From: Amaurobius ferox
Taxonomy: Eukaryota; Arthropoda; Arachnida; Araneae; Amaurobiidae
Assembly: GCA_951213105.1 (NCBI GenBank)
Contig: OX578147.1
Coordinates: 125,023,642-125,087,641, forward strand
Direction of reading: 5' to 3'
Length of the DNA: 64,000 nt
Positions 11,429 to 22,267 of this stretch are shown here, one piece after another. The first letter of the stretch is position 1; every line of letters starts with the position of its first letter. The notes under the pieces are model-generated. The model saw only the letters and a program-made list of their open reading frames with translations, had not been told where the DNA came from and did not search any database. The translations under genes and the position numbers were made by a program.

Positions 11429-12220
11429 AGTGAGTCTGTGGAGACGATAACTGACAAACGAATGGACCGATTCGAACGAAATTTGGTACAAAAATCACAA
11501 TTCGTAAACGCTGGAAGCCTATTGTTTTTATACGCAATCGAATGTTCAGAACCCCCTAAATTTTCGAGTGAAATTTTGAAAAAATTCGCAAAAAATCAAA
11601 ACCGCTAATACAGTTACGCAAATAGACATTTCTTAAGTAATTTTTCATTAGAAAACGATTGACATGAATTTTAGAACGCTAACATGAACCGTTCTCGAGA
11701 TATTCCATATTTTTCAAAAAAATTATCAAAAAATCATATAAAATTAAAAAAAAATATTTCCTATTGAGAAACATGTTCACTTTTCAGATGTAAAACCATA
11801 CGATAAATTGGGTGACATCATTCTCGTGAATCGAGTTCGTTCCATTCATGAAAAAAGATACTTTGAGTAATAGTTTTGTATTTGAACGCCAATAGTACTT
11901 TATCTGCTGTAAGAATAAATTATTTCTCCGTCCATAACGCTTGGCGAGATTTTGGCCACTTATTTCGCGGAATTTCGCCAACTTGGCGACATTTTTAATT
12001 GTTGCTAAATTAACAAAAATCTCGCCAAATTGATAAAAATGTCGCTAAATCAATGAAAATGACGACTAATTGAAGAAAATTCAATATCTTAGAAAGAATA
12101 TAAATATCTACTATAAGAATAACGTTTTTTTGAACTGTAAAAGTTTTTTAACTGTATTTTTTTAACTGTATTCATTGCATTATATAAGGAAAGTCATGTG
12201 TTGCCCACATCAGATTTTTT
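11254..12220 (+). mobile_element. 1-kb Helentron-like element, copy B
   Basis: Complete plus-strand copy. It starts with ACTTTCCTTATATACATAAT and GTATAAGGAAAGT (12-bp arms), then GTGACGAGGTCG and TTCAAGCATCCCTGATCACG. A (TG)n tract lies at about 11384-11427, followed by GTCTGTGGAGACGATAACTG and AACCGTTCTCGAGATATT. A series of GTCGCC-containing 20-bp blocks follows at 11940-12065. It ends TTATATAAGGAAAGTC, ATGTGTTGCCCACAT, CAGATTTTTT. The last ATGTG/CACAT pair forms a terminal hairpin. No coding capacity. Confidence 0.8.
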
Positions 12221-12598
12221 TCTGAAAGGACACTTAAAAAGCGGAATATTTGGAATAAATTCGGAATACCGAGACAAATTATCAAAAAAATTGGACTGAT
12301 CTGGAAAAAATGGGACGAATGGGAACCCTAGACTATATATATATATATATATATATATGGAATCGATAACAGAAATTCAAATAAAATCCGAGCATTAAAG
12401 CTTTACACGTGAACAAGCCCTAGACCTAAATAAATGAATTGTTCATTTTGATAAAACTCTTCGTCAAGTTCAAGTATTTCATCAAAATGAACTAAAAATG
12501 CACGATTCTCATATCAGTGATAAATTATATCTATAAGCACTATTAACTTGGATGACATGCATAAAGATTGAAAAATTATAGGAAACAAGAATACCTGT

Positions 12599-12602
<4 letters not shown>

Positions 12603-12693
<91 letters not shown>

Positions 12694-12708
12694 GAGTATA
12701 TACATATT
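12603..12708. repeat. (TA)n microsatellite of about 100 bp
   Basis: Almost pure TA dinucleotides, broken only by ACGAGTATATAC near the right end. Open frames reading Ile-Tyr repeats across it are artefacts. Confidence 0.95.
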
Positions 12709-12848
12709 GGAAAGATAGAAGAATAACCAAATCTAAGTAATTATTAAAAATTAAGACAATAAAATCACTAAAGCAGTTAAATCACGGCTACCATGCCGAA
12801 AAATGAAATGATCAGCACAGGCTTAATTTGGAGATTAATTAGACTGTA

Positions 12849-12879
<31 letters not shown>

Positions 12880-12903
12880 ATATGTATACATATATATATG
12901 TAT

Positions 12904-12991
<88 letters not shown>

Positions 12992-13017
12992 GTGTGTGTG
13001 TGTATTCGCGTGTATAA
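12849..13017. repeat. compound TA/CA/TG microsatellite
   Basis: (TA)n, then (CA)n, then a second (TA)n, followed by CACACATATGTGTGTGTG. The outer CA and TG blocks face each other as an inverted repeat, so the tract could extrude as a cruciform. Confidence 0.9.
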
Positions 13018-13388
13018 GTGAAGCTGCATGTTGAACTCATTTTTAACGATTAAATTTTAATAGATGAAATTGTTCTACCGAACAAAGATATGTACCAAAT
13101 TCCAGATCTTTAGGACGTAGGACGTATGTTAAAAATGTCATTAAAAAAGTTAAAACAGACGATCAAGCTTCGGTCATGATGAATTCAACAAAATTTTTTA
13201 ACAATAGATTGTAATAGATTCATTACATTAGTTTCCTCTGATCATAGCGTATATATTTCCATTACTTTCTCATTCTACTGTATAGAGAATTTATTGTGTT
13301 CCCAAATATTTTAGATTTCAACATTTTGACGGATAAACACGTTTTAAGACTTCTTGAATTCATTTCAAATTTTTTTATATCTACGCAG

Positions 13389-13590
13389 GTCATCAGACAA
13401 AGCAACCTGTCTTGCTGAGCATGCACCGGCATTGCTGAAGGATGCATTGTCCTATAAAAATATTTTGAACCAGTGGTCGCCGAGTGCGTCCATGGGGCAC
13501 AACTTCACACTACTGGAGCCGAGCAAATCGAGGCATTCGGCGGGGGTTGGCAAGCGACAGCGAGCAAGAGACATAGCGCCTAGTAAATAA
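13389..13590 (+). CDS. candidate terminal coding exon of an unidentified host gene
   Basis: An open frame of 66 codons begins right after a plausible splice acceptor (TTTTTTTATATCTACGCAG, AG at 13387-13388) and ends at TAA 13588-13590. Its G+C is clearly above the AT-rich surroundings. The first exon base completes a codon begun in the preceding exon. The peptide starts SSDKATCLAEHAPALLKD and ends in a basic tail (GVGKRQRARDI). I do not recognise the protein, see no catalytic motif and find no upstream partner exon among the microsatellites. AATAAA-like hexamers follow at about 13627-13633, but they overlap the target-site duplication of a MITE. The same strand could extend to a long-intron gene beginning outside the window. 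A degraded retroelement piece is the main alternative. Confidence 0.4.
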
Positions 13591-13637
13591 TTACTATATG
13601 GTATTTCTTTTATTTTAAGATTTTTTAATAAATAAAT

Positions 13638-13833
13638 CAATGTTCCTTTCAGGCATACATCCGGATAGGCAGACGATTATTCGCCTCCCGCCCCCCCTCC
13701 TCCCGGTGGCATGTTATGTTAACCTAGTTTCTATTTATGTGACAGCATTTAGATATATTTATATAGGGGAAATAGAAAACTCCCCCCCTTAAAATTTCAT
13801 TCCCCCGGCCAAAAAGTCCTGAAAGAAACACTG
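13638..13833. mobile_element. hAT-like MITE, copy 1
   Basis: A 196-bp element with imperfect terminal inverted repeats CAATGTTCCTTTCAGG and CCTGAAAGAAACACTG. It is flanked by AAATAAAT on the left and AAACAAAT on the right, an 8-bp target duplication with one mismatch. Inside are opposed poly-C/G tracts and a block reading TAGTTTCTATTTATGTGACA. The element at 49482-49709 is the reverse complement. CAGTG-type ends and an 8-bp duplication point to hAT. Confidence 0.75.
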
Positions 13834-14907
13834 AAACAAATGGTTTCTTTTTTTATTTGGAAAATGAAAATAGTTTTAATTCTGCAAGTAAGTGGCGAAG
13901 GGAAGGGGTAACTAATAACGGCCAATAGTGTAACCAATAAGATAGTAACCAATAGTGAAGGGATGAATGGGGGACTATGACCTCTAGATTTAAAGCTGAA
14001 TTGATTTTGTCCACGGTTGCTTGAAAAATGAGTAAATACTGAGAAAAATATTCTACTTAATTTCTATAATGAGCAAAAAAATTATGTTCAATGTGATGGA
14101 GAGATGAGCGGAAATATTTTAATATTTTCGAGATACTGTGCTTTTGATTGAATACAAATCCACTCCTCCCTTTTTGTAAAATGTTCTAATTGTTTGTAAC
14201 CATAGAAATCAAACGCTATTAATTTACATTTATAATCGTGGTGAAGGTAATCATATTCAGAGCAAATTAAACTTTCTAAATTAAAAAAAAAATACCTTTC
14301 ATAGCATTTTCCAACAACGAGTTTTACAGTAATTGCATCAAAATTTAGTAGACATTTTTCGTCAAATAAAATTCTCCATACGCTGTTGCTTCAGTAACCT
14401 AATATTACTCGTTCATGACATGAAAAATGGCGAAATTATTTGGGATGCAGCTTTTAACCTGTTTTTCAAACAGCTGGCGCATCCTAGCTGCAACCATTCA
14501 TCATAAACTTCAGTCTTTTTCATGACATTTTGAAACATTCTGGTCACGAAACGGAAAGTCTTTTTCAGTTTTTATACAGAGTTCTCCGGGAAATATTATT
14601 ACTCATTTTAAGGCAGAGCTGATACTGCATTCAGGCCGAGTAAAAAATGGAGATAAAAATATATACTTTTCCATAGTAGTACTTGTGGGATTTTTCGAAA
14701 TGCGAATTGAAAAGATTTTCTCGCGAATAGGTGAAAATGATTTTTGGGTCCGAAGATATTTATGGAATCGCTTTTTTAAGAACCGTAAAAAATATCTATG
14801 GATGAGGGAATTTTTCAGCATAAACGACCATTCATTTCTACGCAAGAAAAATATTTAAGCGTAGTATTACAATGCATCCTCTGGATTCACAGATGTAGTC
14901 TCACAAT
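13834..14907. other. non-genic stretch, nothing recognised
   Basis: No gene or family repeat is recognised. The open frame at 14603-14845 (minus) has no recognisable features. Confidence 0.5.
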
Positions 14908-15153
14908 GCAAAAAACCTGATATGGACAGTACATGACTTTCCCTGCAGACTCATATTCACTTTCTCTTTATTTCTTCAATAATTCGTTAAATTGAGTTTA
15001 ATTGCACAAAATAACACCCAACATTATTACTTTCCTTATATACATAATGTATAAGGAAAGTATTGTGACGGGGTTGAAATTTCGAATTCGAGTTTTCGAC
15101 GGGAGAGCACGTTTCAAGCATCCCTGATCACGAATCAAACATTTTTGAGGTGA

Positions 15154-15195
<42 letters not shown>

Positions 15196-15956
15196 TATGT
15201 GTGTGTGTGAAAGTATGTGTGTGTGTGTGTGAAAGTATGTGTGTGTGTGAAAGTATGTGTGTGTGTCAGTGAGTCTATGGAGACGATAACTGACGAACAA
15301 ATGGAGCCATTCGAACAAAATTTGGTACACAAATCACAATCCCTGAATACTGGAAGCCTATTGTTTTTAAACTTGATCGAATGTTCAGAACCCCCCTAAA
15401 TTGTCGAGTGAAATCTTGAAAAAATCATCAAAAAATCAAAACTTTTAATAAAGTTACGCAAATAGACATTTCTAATGTAATTTTTCCTTAAAAAACGATT
15501 GATATAAACTTTAGAACGCTAGCATGAACCGTTCTCGAGATATTGCACATTTTTTGAATAAATTTATCAAAAATTCCCATAAATTAAAAAAATATATATT
15601 AACTGTTGACAAACACGTTCAATTTTCATATGAAATATCATGCGATAAATTGGGTGACGTCATTCTCGTGGATCTAGCTGACAAAAGATACTCTGAGTAA
15701 TACTTTTGTATTTGAACGCTATATTTATCTGCTATTTGACTTATTTATCTGCTATAAGAATAACTTATTTCTCCGTCCATAACGCTTGGTGAGATTTTGG
15801 CACCGAATTTGGCGAAATGTCGCCAACTTGGCTGCTTTTTAAATGTTGCCAAATTAACGGAAATCTCGCCAAATGGATAAAAATGACACTAAATCAGTGA
15901 AAATGACGACTAATTGACGAAAATTCAATTTCTTGGAAGAATATAAATAGCTACTA

Positions 15957-17326
15957 CAGTGACCGCCGCTTATAAGAAACACGTTCGTTTCGCTCGTTTT
16001 GTTTCTTATAAGCAGTTGTTTCTTAAATCCGGAAATTTTTTAAATATCGTTCTTCCATTGTAAATACTAACTATTGAACACAGTTTTACAGAATTTAAAA
16101 GATAAATGTATATAAGTAAAATATTAGTACGTACATAATACATTTGTAAATTAAGTTTTGCATTCAAAAATATTTCTCATTTTACAAATTAAGCCTTACA
16201 ACTTAAATTATTATCTATATGCATATAGTATGCAGTTAAATAAGAATAAAAAGTAAAACTCATAGGTCGTTCATTTATGTATAAGAGCATAGTACATTTT
16301 CATACATACCGTAATCTATTACTGAAGAATAGCAAAAAACTTATCCAGTATTGTTTGTGCTAACGAGTCTGTGATTAGTTTACGTACATCCATTTCTAAA
16401 TCATAAAACAGTCCATAAACTTTTTCTGATGCCCCTCTGTGTTCAAGAGTTTTTCTAATTATAGTTAGGGCTTCTCGCGACTGTTTGGCTGTAGGAAAAT
16501 TTTCTTCTTGTGGAACGTCGTCTTCATTTTCTTCTTCATTGCAAACATTCTGAATTTCCGCACTATGTCATCATCATTGTTTTCTTCAGATGTTTGTAAA
16601 TTTTCGTCGATGTGAATCCATTCTTCGAAAGGTGCTTTAAATTCTTCTTCATCTTCTGCTGGTATGGCAACATTATTTTTCAAAAATCCTGCTTTACGGA
16701 AGCAATTAAAAATGCATATGTCAGAAACTTTTTTCCATGCGCCTGCGATCATATGGATAGCATCAAGCAAGGTTGTTTTCTTGCTTATTGACTACACGGA
16801 GGTGGAGAATCATACTTTTTAAGTAAACTTTGCTTTTCAAGCAAAGTAAGGGTTTGCGACATGCTTCACTAGCAAAACATAAAATGACTAACTAAAGCTG
16901 TACGAATCTTATTTGAGTGCATAAGCAAAGATGCCTTTCCTTATCAGTACGTTTCCTTAACTGCCAAAAGATTAAAGCTCGTTTCTTACTGGTTTGGGGT
17001 TGTACTCCCCAAGTCTTTCTGCGGAGAAATCCTCTGTCATCCTTTGTTACATAGCAAACTCCCACCCCCTCCCCGTACGCCCAGAGACAAGAGATAACAA
17101 CTCGTCCTTCAGTTAACCTTAAACAAATCGATTTTTTTTTTTACACCAGCGTCGCAAGGAAATCAACAAATTTTCTGTAGAAAACTGTTTCTTATAAGCG
17201 GAATCGTGTTTCTTATAAGCGACACAATTTTAATGTTAAAACGAAGTTTGTATTTGTTTCTGTCGTTTTGAGTCTTATAAACGGCTGTTTCTTATAACCA
17301 CTGAATCTTATAACCGGCGGTCACTG
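15957..17326. mobile_element. Tigger/pogo-type DNA transposon, internally deleted
   Basis: Terminal inverted repeats read CAGTGACCGCCGCTTATAAG and, inverted, CAGTGACCGCCGGTTATAAG. They are flanked by TA on both sides (15955-15956 and 17327-17328). Other copies of the host element read CTACTATAAGAA at this place, which is the expected empty site. TA duplication, CAGT ends and a relic transposase identify a Tigger-like (pogo) element. At 1370 bp it is shorter than an autonomous member needs. Confidence 0.85.
16465..16862 (-). pseudogene. Tigger-type transposase remnant
   Basis: Two coding pieces on the minus strand survive. The first begins at ATG 16862-16860 and reads MSQTLTLLEKQSLLKKYDS, like the start of the psq-type helix-turn-helix DNA-binding domain of Tigger/CENP-B-related transposases, and it stops after about 25 codons. 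The second, 16770-16465, reads LLDAIHMIAGAWKKV and then CFRKAGF, a block found just after the catalytic core in Tigger-derived proteins. An acidic stretch follows (AEDEEEF and EENNDDD). The catalytic DDE domain between them is gone and the frames do not match, so this is an internal deletion with no transposase activity. The protein would act in the nucleus, cutting at the terminal inverted repeats and integrating at TA. The assignment is from remembered family motifs and is supported by the element's ends. Confidence 0.75.
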
Positions 17327-17691
17327 TATAAGAAAAACCTATTTTTTATTGTAAAAATAGTAAATCCATTCCATTATATAAGGAAAGTCATGTGTTGCCC
17401 ACATTAGATTTTTTTATATTACATCGAATTTGCACTTTTACTTATATTTTCGATTTCACTGGCTAATTGAACCTATTTTCAAAAGCGGCTGACGAATATG
17501 CGAAAAAAATAAAATTTCTGGAGAACGGCCAGTCTTAGAGTAATGGGACTGGTCCCATGTCTTATTCTTTCATCGTCAAAAATTACGTATAAAACGAGCA
17601 TTTAATTGATATATTTTAGCATATGTAATCTCTTATTTTACATTTTGAGGATTTTTGCAGGCCATTTCGGAAAAAAGAGAAATTCCTTTTT

Positions 17692-18490
17692 ACTTTCCCT
17701 GCAATATATGGTAATGTATAGGGAAAGTATTGAAATCATGTCGAAAATCGTATCTCGAGTTTTCGACGGATCTACTCGATTCGAGACCTTTAGAATACGA
17801 CAAAACTATTTTTAGCGTGACGTCTGTGTGTGTGTCTGTCTGTGTGTCTGAGCAATGTATGTATCCACTCTATCTCAAAAACTAATAGACCGAATTTCAT
17901 AAAATTTGGTACGAAAGTCACTTGGATATGACCCTGGTGCTGATTAGTTTTTGGTATGATTCGTGAAAATAGAACCTGTCATTTTTTGCGAAATGGCCCG
18001 CTAAAATTTCATGTATCCACCCTAGTTAAAATATTAATTGACCAAATTTAGCAATATTTGGTTGATAAGTTGCTTGTGGGACACTCTGGTGCTGATTAGA
18101 TTTTGGTACGATTCGGAAAAGAACAACCTGCCATTTTTTACAAAATGGCCTGCAAGAACCGCCAAAATCTAAAAAAAAAGACTACGTATGCTGAAATGTA
18201 TCTTTTAAATTCTTGTTTTATTCACAATTTTTGACGAGGTAAATAATATAACACACACCATTATACTTTAGGACTTATCGTTCTCAAGATATTTGAGATT
18301 TTTTTCATTTTTGTTACGCTGCTACTGTAAAAATGTCCAATTACCAAATAAAAACAAAAATTGAATTAAAAATGCAAACTTAGTGTTATTTGGTGCAATT
18401 AAATTCAATTTAATGAATTATTAAAGAAATAAAGCAAATATGAATTTAAGTCAGCAGGAAAAGTCATGTGTTGCTCACATCAGATTTTTT
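17692..18490 (+). mobile_element. subfamily-2 Helentron-like element, copy E
   Basis: Starts ACTTTCCCTGCAATATATGG with the inverted ATAGGGAAAGT, then GAAATCATGTCGAAAATCGT, a short TGTGTGTCTG tract, and two internal blocks containing CTGGTGCTGATTAG. It ends AAAAGTCATGTGTTGCTCAC, ATCAGATTTTTT. It sits in the opposite orientation inside another subfamily-2 copy, and the flanks (AAATTCCTTTT and CTGAATTG) rejoin to a sequence like 35100-35160. Confidence 0.75.
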
Positions 18491-18914
18491 CTGAATTGTA
18501 CCTAAGTCTAATCAGCACCAGGTTAACCCACAGGTGACTTATTCACTAAATTTTGTGAAATTTGGTGGATTCGTTTTTTAACTAGAGTAGATACAGACAT
18601 TTTTTTGCTGGCCATTTCGCAAAAAAAAGGCAGGTTTTTTTTTATCCCGAATCGTACCAAAAACAAATCAGCACCAGTATCGTACACAAGTGACTTATCT
18701 ACCAAATTTAATAAAATTTGGTTTATAAGTTTTCGAGTTAGATTGGATACATACATTGCGCAGACAGACACATACACACAGAGACGTCACGTAAAAATAG
18801 TATTTTCGTGTTCTAAAGGTGTCAAAACGTGTAGATCCGTCGAAAATTCGAGCTGCAATTTTCGACATGATTTCAATACTCTGTCTATACATTACCTATA
18901 TTGCAGGGAAAGTA

Positions 18915-19525
18915 AAATGAGTTCACAGAAAGGGTTAAATTAAGCATCATTCCACGCAATAATAAACATAAGAGGAAACAATATTTAGTCATTTAAAAAA
19001 GTTAAAAATTCCGGTAGCTAAAGTATAACAGCAAATCAGTCAATTCAGAAAAACTATGATATTCTCAAAACACTGAGGTACTCACAATTAATTTCTTATC
19101 GTACCTCGTAACATTGCTCTCTGGTGGAACATCCTTATAACCCTATTTTCTTCTCTCAACACAGACCACCTGACCTACCAGACGTTGTAAGATAGTTCTT
19201 GATAAAAGGATACAAAAAAAAATAATTTTATTTGGCGAAATTATTAAATTCTAGTCTGTTTTCCGAACTTTCCAAAATTCGGGCCAAATTTTGTTTCCAA
19301 AGACATCAAATGTGTCCCAAAGCAAACCACCCAGCGCTTGCCGTCATCACAATTAATTACTGTAAATGTTGCTTTTCATCCAAGGAACTTTAAATAGAGT
19401 GAACAAGATATAAGGTAATTTCAGCAATATGCCAAAACCTTCTTGGAACATATATTAGCCTAAACTCAATAAACTTGGTCGAAATCGTAGATGTGCTTGG
19501 CCGGAATCTTCGATATGCTTCGAAA
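18915..19525. other. non-genic stretch with a SINE tail scrap
   Basis: Contains a diverged minus-strand SINE tail at about 19160-19195 (CAGACCACCTGACCTACCAG). Nothing else is recognised. Confidence 0.5.
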
Positions 19526-20003
19526 TCTATATAAATAAAATTGAAAATCTGTTTGTCTGTCTATCTGTCTGTCCCATCATCACGGGAGAACGGCTGAACT
19601 GAATTTAATAAAATTTTGTGGGTAGACTTGATATAGATCCCCTTAAATTTAATCCAAGTTTCGAGTTCCTAAGACTAGGGGTTGTTGAGATATTAGTGAA
19701 AAACGAAACATTTTCCCAGAAGTTCTACTCTCTAACTCCCTGGTTCCTCCAAACGAAAAGGTTGAAAATCGCTTGTTTGAAACGTGAAAATGAATTAAAA
19801 TTTTATCTCTGAGTTTGGTGGCAGACTTTTGCGCTAAATGGTCACTTTCTTAAATTATAAATTGTTTGAAAACATGAATTTAATTGGAAAATCTATCACC
19901 ATGGTATATTTTTCACAAGCTTTTACTCAACGATGAAAAAATCAATATGGTTAATTAATTTTAACATTTTATGAGGATATATATCATGTTGCTCGGCAAC
20001 GCA
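19526..20003 (+). mobile_element. Helitron-like element, probably non-autonomous
   Basis: Begins TCTATATAAATAAAATTGAA after an A, then CTGTCTGTCTATCTGTCTGT, GGAGAACGGCTGAACTGAAT and GTTTCGAGTTCCTAAGACTA. Near the right end a GTTGC TCG GCAAC hairpin at 19988-20000, followed by GC, resembles the hairpin region that ends many arthropod Helitrons. The final CTRR was not found, so the 3' limit is approximate. No Rep/helicase is encoded. Confidence 0.65.
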
Positions 20004-21034
20004 ATTAAATTAAATGTGTTTGTTAATATTTATTATTATTTTTTCAATTTGAATAACAAATAAATGGGTATAAAAATATACTATCTTTTAAATGAACAGT
20101 TTGATTTTCTTTTTAATTATATTAATTGCGGACTGTGTACATCACTTTCATTTATTTTAACAAAGAAATTTCAAATTTATATATGTGTTTAGCTACTAAA
20201 CTCATATATTGTGTTTAGCCAATAAATTCATTTAGCCGATTGTTGAAACAGAAAAAGAATACAACGGGTATATCTTCTAATACAATTGTACTGTTTTCAT
20301 TTAGTATATACAAAAGGGATCTGGATGTTTTATTCACATATACAAATTCAGAGCTACGAATTTGGTGGAATATCGCTAACTTGACAACTTTCTTTTCTGC
20401 CAAATTGACAAAAATGTCGCCAAATTGTTAAAAACGACGCAAATCAACAAAATTTATTTTTTTTGTTAGAAGAGAGTACAGAAATGATGTTTCGTTAACA
20501 TTTGTCTGTCAATCCAACCATCCTACTCAGTAACACATTTAGCGAATTTTTAAAATGTCACCAAATTGATAAAAATGTTTTCAAATCCATGAAAATATCT
20601 TGAAATTGATAAATTTGCGCAAAATAAATGAAATTAATTATGTTTGTTTTGTTACGGGATAGTATTGTAATGATGCTTAGCCAATTCGTCGCCAAGTGGG
20701 ACTGTCAGTTAGTTCAACAGTCCCACTTGGCGATAAATTCAAGGACTTTTTAAAATGTCGCTAAATTGACGAAAATGTCGCCAAACCTTCCATAGAGATA
20801 GCATTATTTAGACGATTTTTTTCCACCAATTTATTTGAACGATATAATATCATGTCGTTTAACAATGGATTTAAATCCCATCGTTTTATGAGGCAGCCGA
20901 TTTTTATTAAATCTTTTCCGATTTGAATAATGAAGATATGAATATAAATTAAATGTCATTGCCATTGCAATTTGTCTGGCTAATATTAATTATGGTCTTC
21001 AAGTTTAAACATTATTATTATTGATATTTTCTAG
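20004..21034. other. non-genic stretch with GTCGCCAAATT-type motif array
   Basis: At about 20380-20800 the motif GTCGCCAAATTGAYAAAAAT recurs in degenerate form many times. The same motif series lies in the 3' third of the 1-kb elements. No other 1-kb-element landmark is present here. Confidence 0.6.
20689..20733. repeat. perfect 17-bp hairpin
   Basis: TCGCCAAGTGGGACTGT at 20689-20705 is matched exactly by its reverse complement at 20717-20733, with an 11-base loop. It sits inside the GTCGCCAA motif array. Confidence 0.9.
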
Positions 21035-21610
21035 ATTATTGATTCAGAGATTAACGATATTTTGAAGTTATTATGCCATTGTTTTATTGCGGCAAAAATT
21101 GTTGAAACTCATATATTGTACGTTGTAAGAGTAATCTTCTACAAATACACGGGTATATCTTCTAATCTACGAGAATATAAATAGTGCAGGTATATTCGCA
21201 TATATTGGCACATATTGGAATCAAGTACGGCCTTCTGGTATGAAGATTACGGGGATTATTGATATTTTCAATTTATTACGTCATCTATTTTATTTTGGCA
21301 AATATTTTTGAGACTCATGTTGTAATACTGGTAATCTTCTAATAACACTTGGACATATCCTCTAATCTACGACATTATAAGTAGTACGGGTATATCTTCC
21401 CATGTAATTTTAGCACTTTCATTTTGGCATATATTGGAATCAATTACTGTCTTCAGGTTTAAAGATTACGGGTTTATTGATATTTTCAATTTATACATCT
21501 AATCTACTAATACAGGTTATATCTTCTAATATTCGCCTATATAAGTAGGACGGGTCCCATACAATTTTAACGCTTTTATTTTGCATATATGAATTCAATA
21601 CCATATTTTA
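21035..21610. repeat. degenerate tandem repeat, unit about 220 bp
   Basis: Three successive blocks share, in order, TTATTGATATTTTC, ATCTTCTAATCTAC, GGGTATATCTTC, CATATATTGGAATCAA and GTTTAAAGATTACGGG or close variants. Units begin near 21035, 21257 and 21475. The last is incomplete. Confidence 0.65.
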
Positions 21611-22051
21611 TGTAAATTTTCTTACAAATGGGGCCAGGATGTTTTATTCTTCAGATCTGCCAGTGAAGATCATTTTGTATAGCGAGAGCAGAGATTCTTA
21701 AACTTCTTTTTAGGAGCATAAAATTAAATATTAACAGAATATATTGATTAAAAATGTCATTTAGTATACTATAGGAATTTGCACATGATTGTGAATTCTA
21801 AGTTCCTTTATATTATATACTCCGTACGAAGAATGGGTATGCTGCTAGTCTTAAATATAAATCGGAGGAATGAATCTTAAATATATAGAATCTTCTTCGG
21901 ATATAAATCGAAGATATGCGGAAAAGATTCCTTAGATTATTACGAGATAGCGCACTTCCTTTAAAAAAATTAAATGTCTAAAATCTCGAGAAATGTTGTC
22001 GATAAATACTAGCCAATTGCGTCAATTTTGGTTTGAAAATACTTTTAAAAA
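21611..22051. other. AT-rich stretch, nothing recognised
   Basis: No gene or repeat family is seen. Confidence 0.5.
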
Positions 22052-22267
22052 ATTGATAATAGTGAATATATTTAATTATTTTATGATTTCTTTAATTTTA
22101 GATAAAAAAAACATGCGATATCGCTGTTTGATAATAGTGAATAATAGTTTGATAATAGTAGTTTGATAATAGTGTTTGATAATAGTAAAAATTGATAATA
22201 GTGAATATATTTAATTATTTTATGATTTCTTTAATTTTAGATAAAAAAAAACATGCGATATCGCTGT
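22052..22267. repeat. 80-bp direct repeat around a GATAATAGT array
   Basis: AATTGATAATAGTGAATATA through ACATGCGATATCGCTGT occurs at 22052-22131 and again at 22189-22267. Several copies of TTTGATAATAGT lie between them, suggesting replication slippage. Confidence 0.85.

Larger units (their letters stand above)
12221..13388. other. non-genic stretch dominated by TA/CA repeats
   Basis: Apart from the two large microsatellites listed separately and a (TA)n at 12335-12359, no gene or element is recognised. If the exon at 13389 is real, the last part of this stretch is intron. Confidence 0.5.
15029..17413 (+). mobile_element. 1-kb Helentron-like element, copy C, split by a Tigger element
   Basis: Plus-strand copy with the full set of landmarks seen in copy B, ending CATGTGTTGCCCACATTAGA and a T-run. 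The internal GT tract at 15155-15266 is a minisatellite of GTGAAAGTATGTGTGTG units. The 3' third is interrupted at 15957-17326. Without that insertion the copy is close to 1.01 kb, like copies A, B and D. Confidence 0.75.
14908..18914 (-). mobile_element. subfamily-2 Helentron-like element, host of a nested cluster
   Basis: Three separated pieces (14908-15028, about 17414-17691 and 18491-18914) line up in order with the uninterrupted minus-strand element at 34768-35538. Shared marks are ACATGACTTTCCCT with TCTTTATTTCTTCAATAATT in the first piece, CGTCAAAAATTACGTATAAA in the second, and CTAATCAGCACCAGG and the 5'-terminal palindrome in the third. The pieces sum to roughly 0.8 kb, as in the intact copy. 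The gaps hold copy C with its Tigger passenger, and copy E. Confidence 0.7.

Noticed and set aside
11254..12220. Ordinary MITE with terminal inverted repeats
   Set aside because: The inverted motif is terminal at one end but subterminal at the other, a hairpin follows it, and no target-site duplication is visible in any copy.
12509..13040. Open frames of Ile-Tyr and Val-Cys repeats on the minus strand
   Set aside because: They are translations of TA and CA microsatellites and carry no protein signal.
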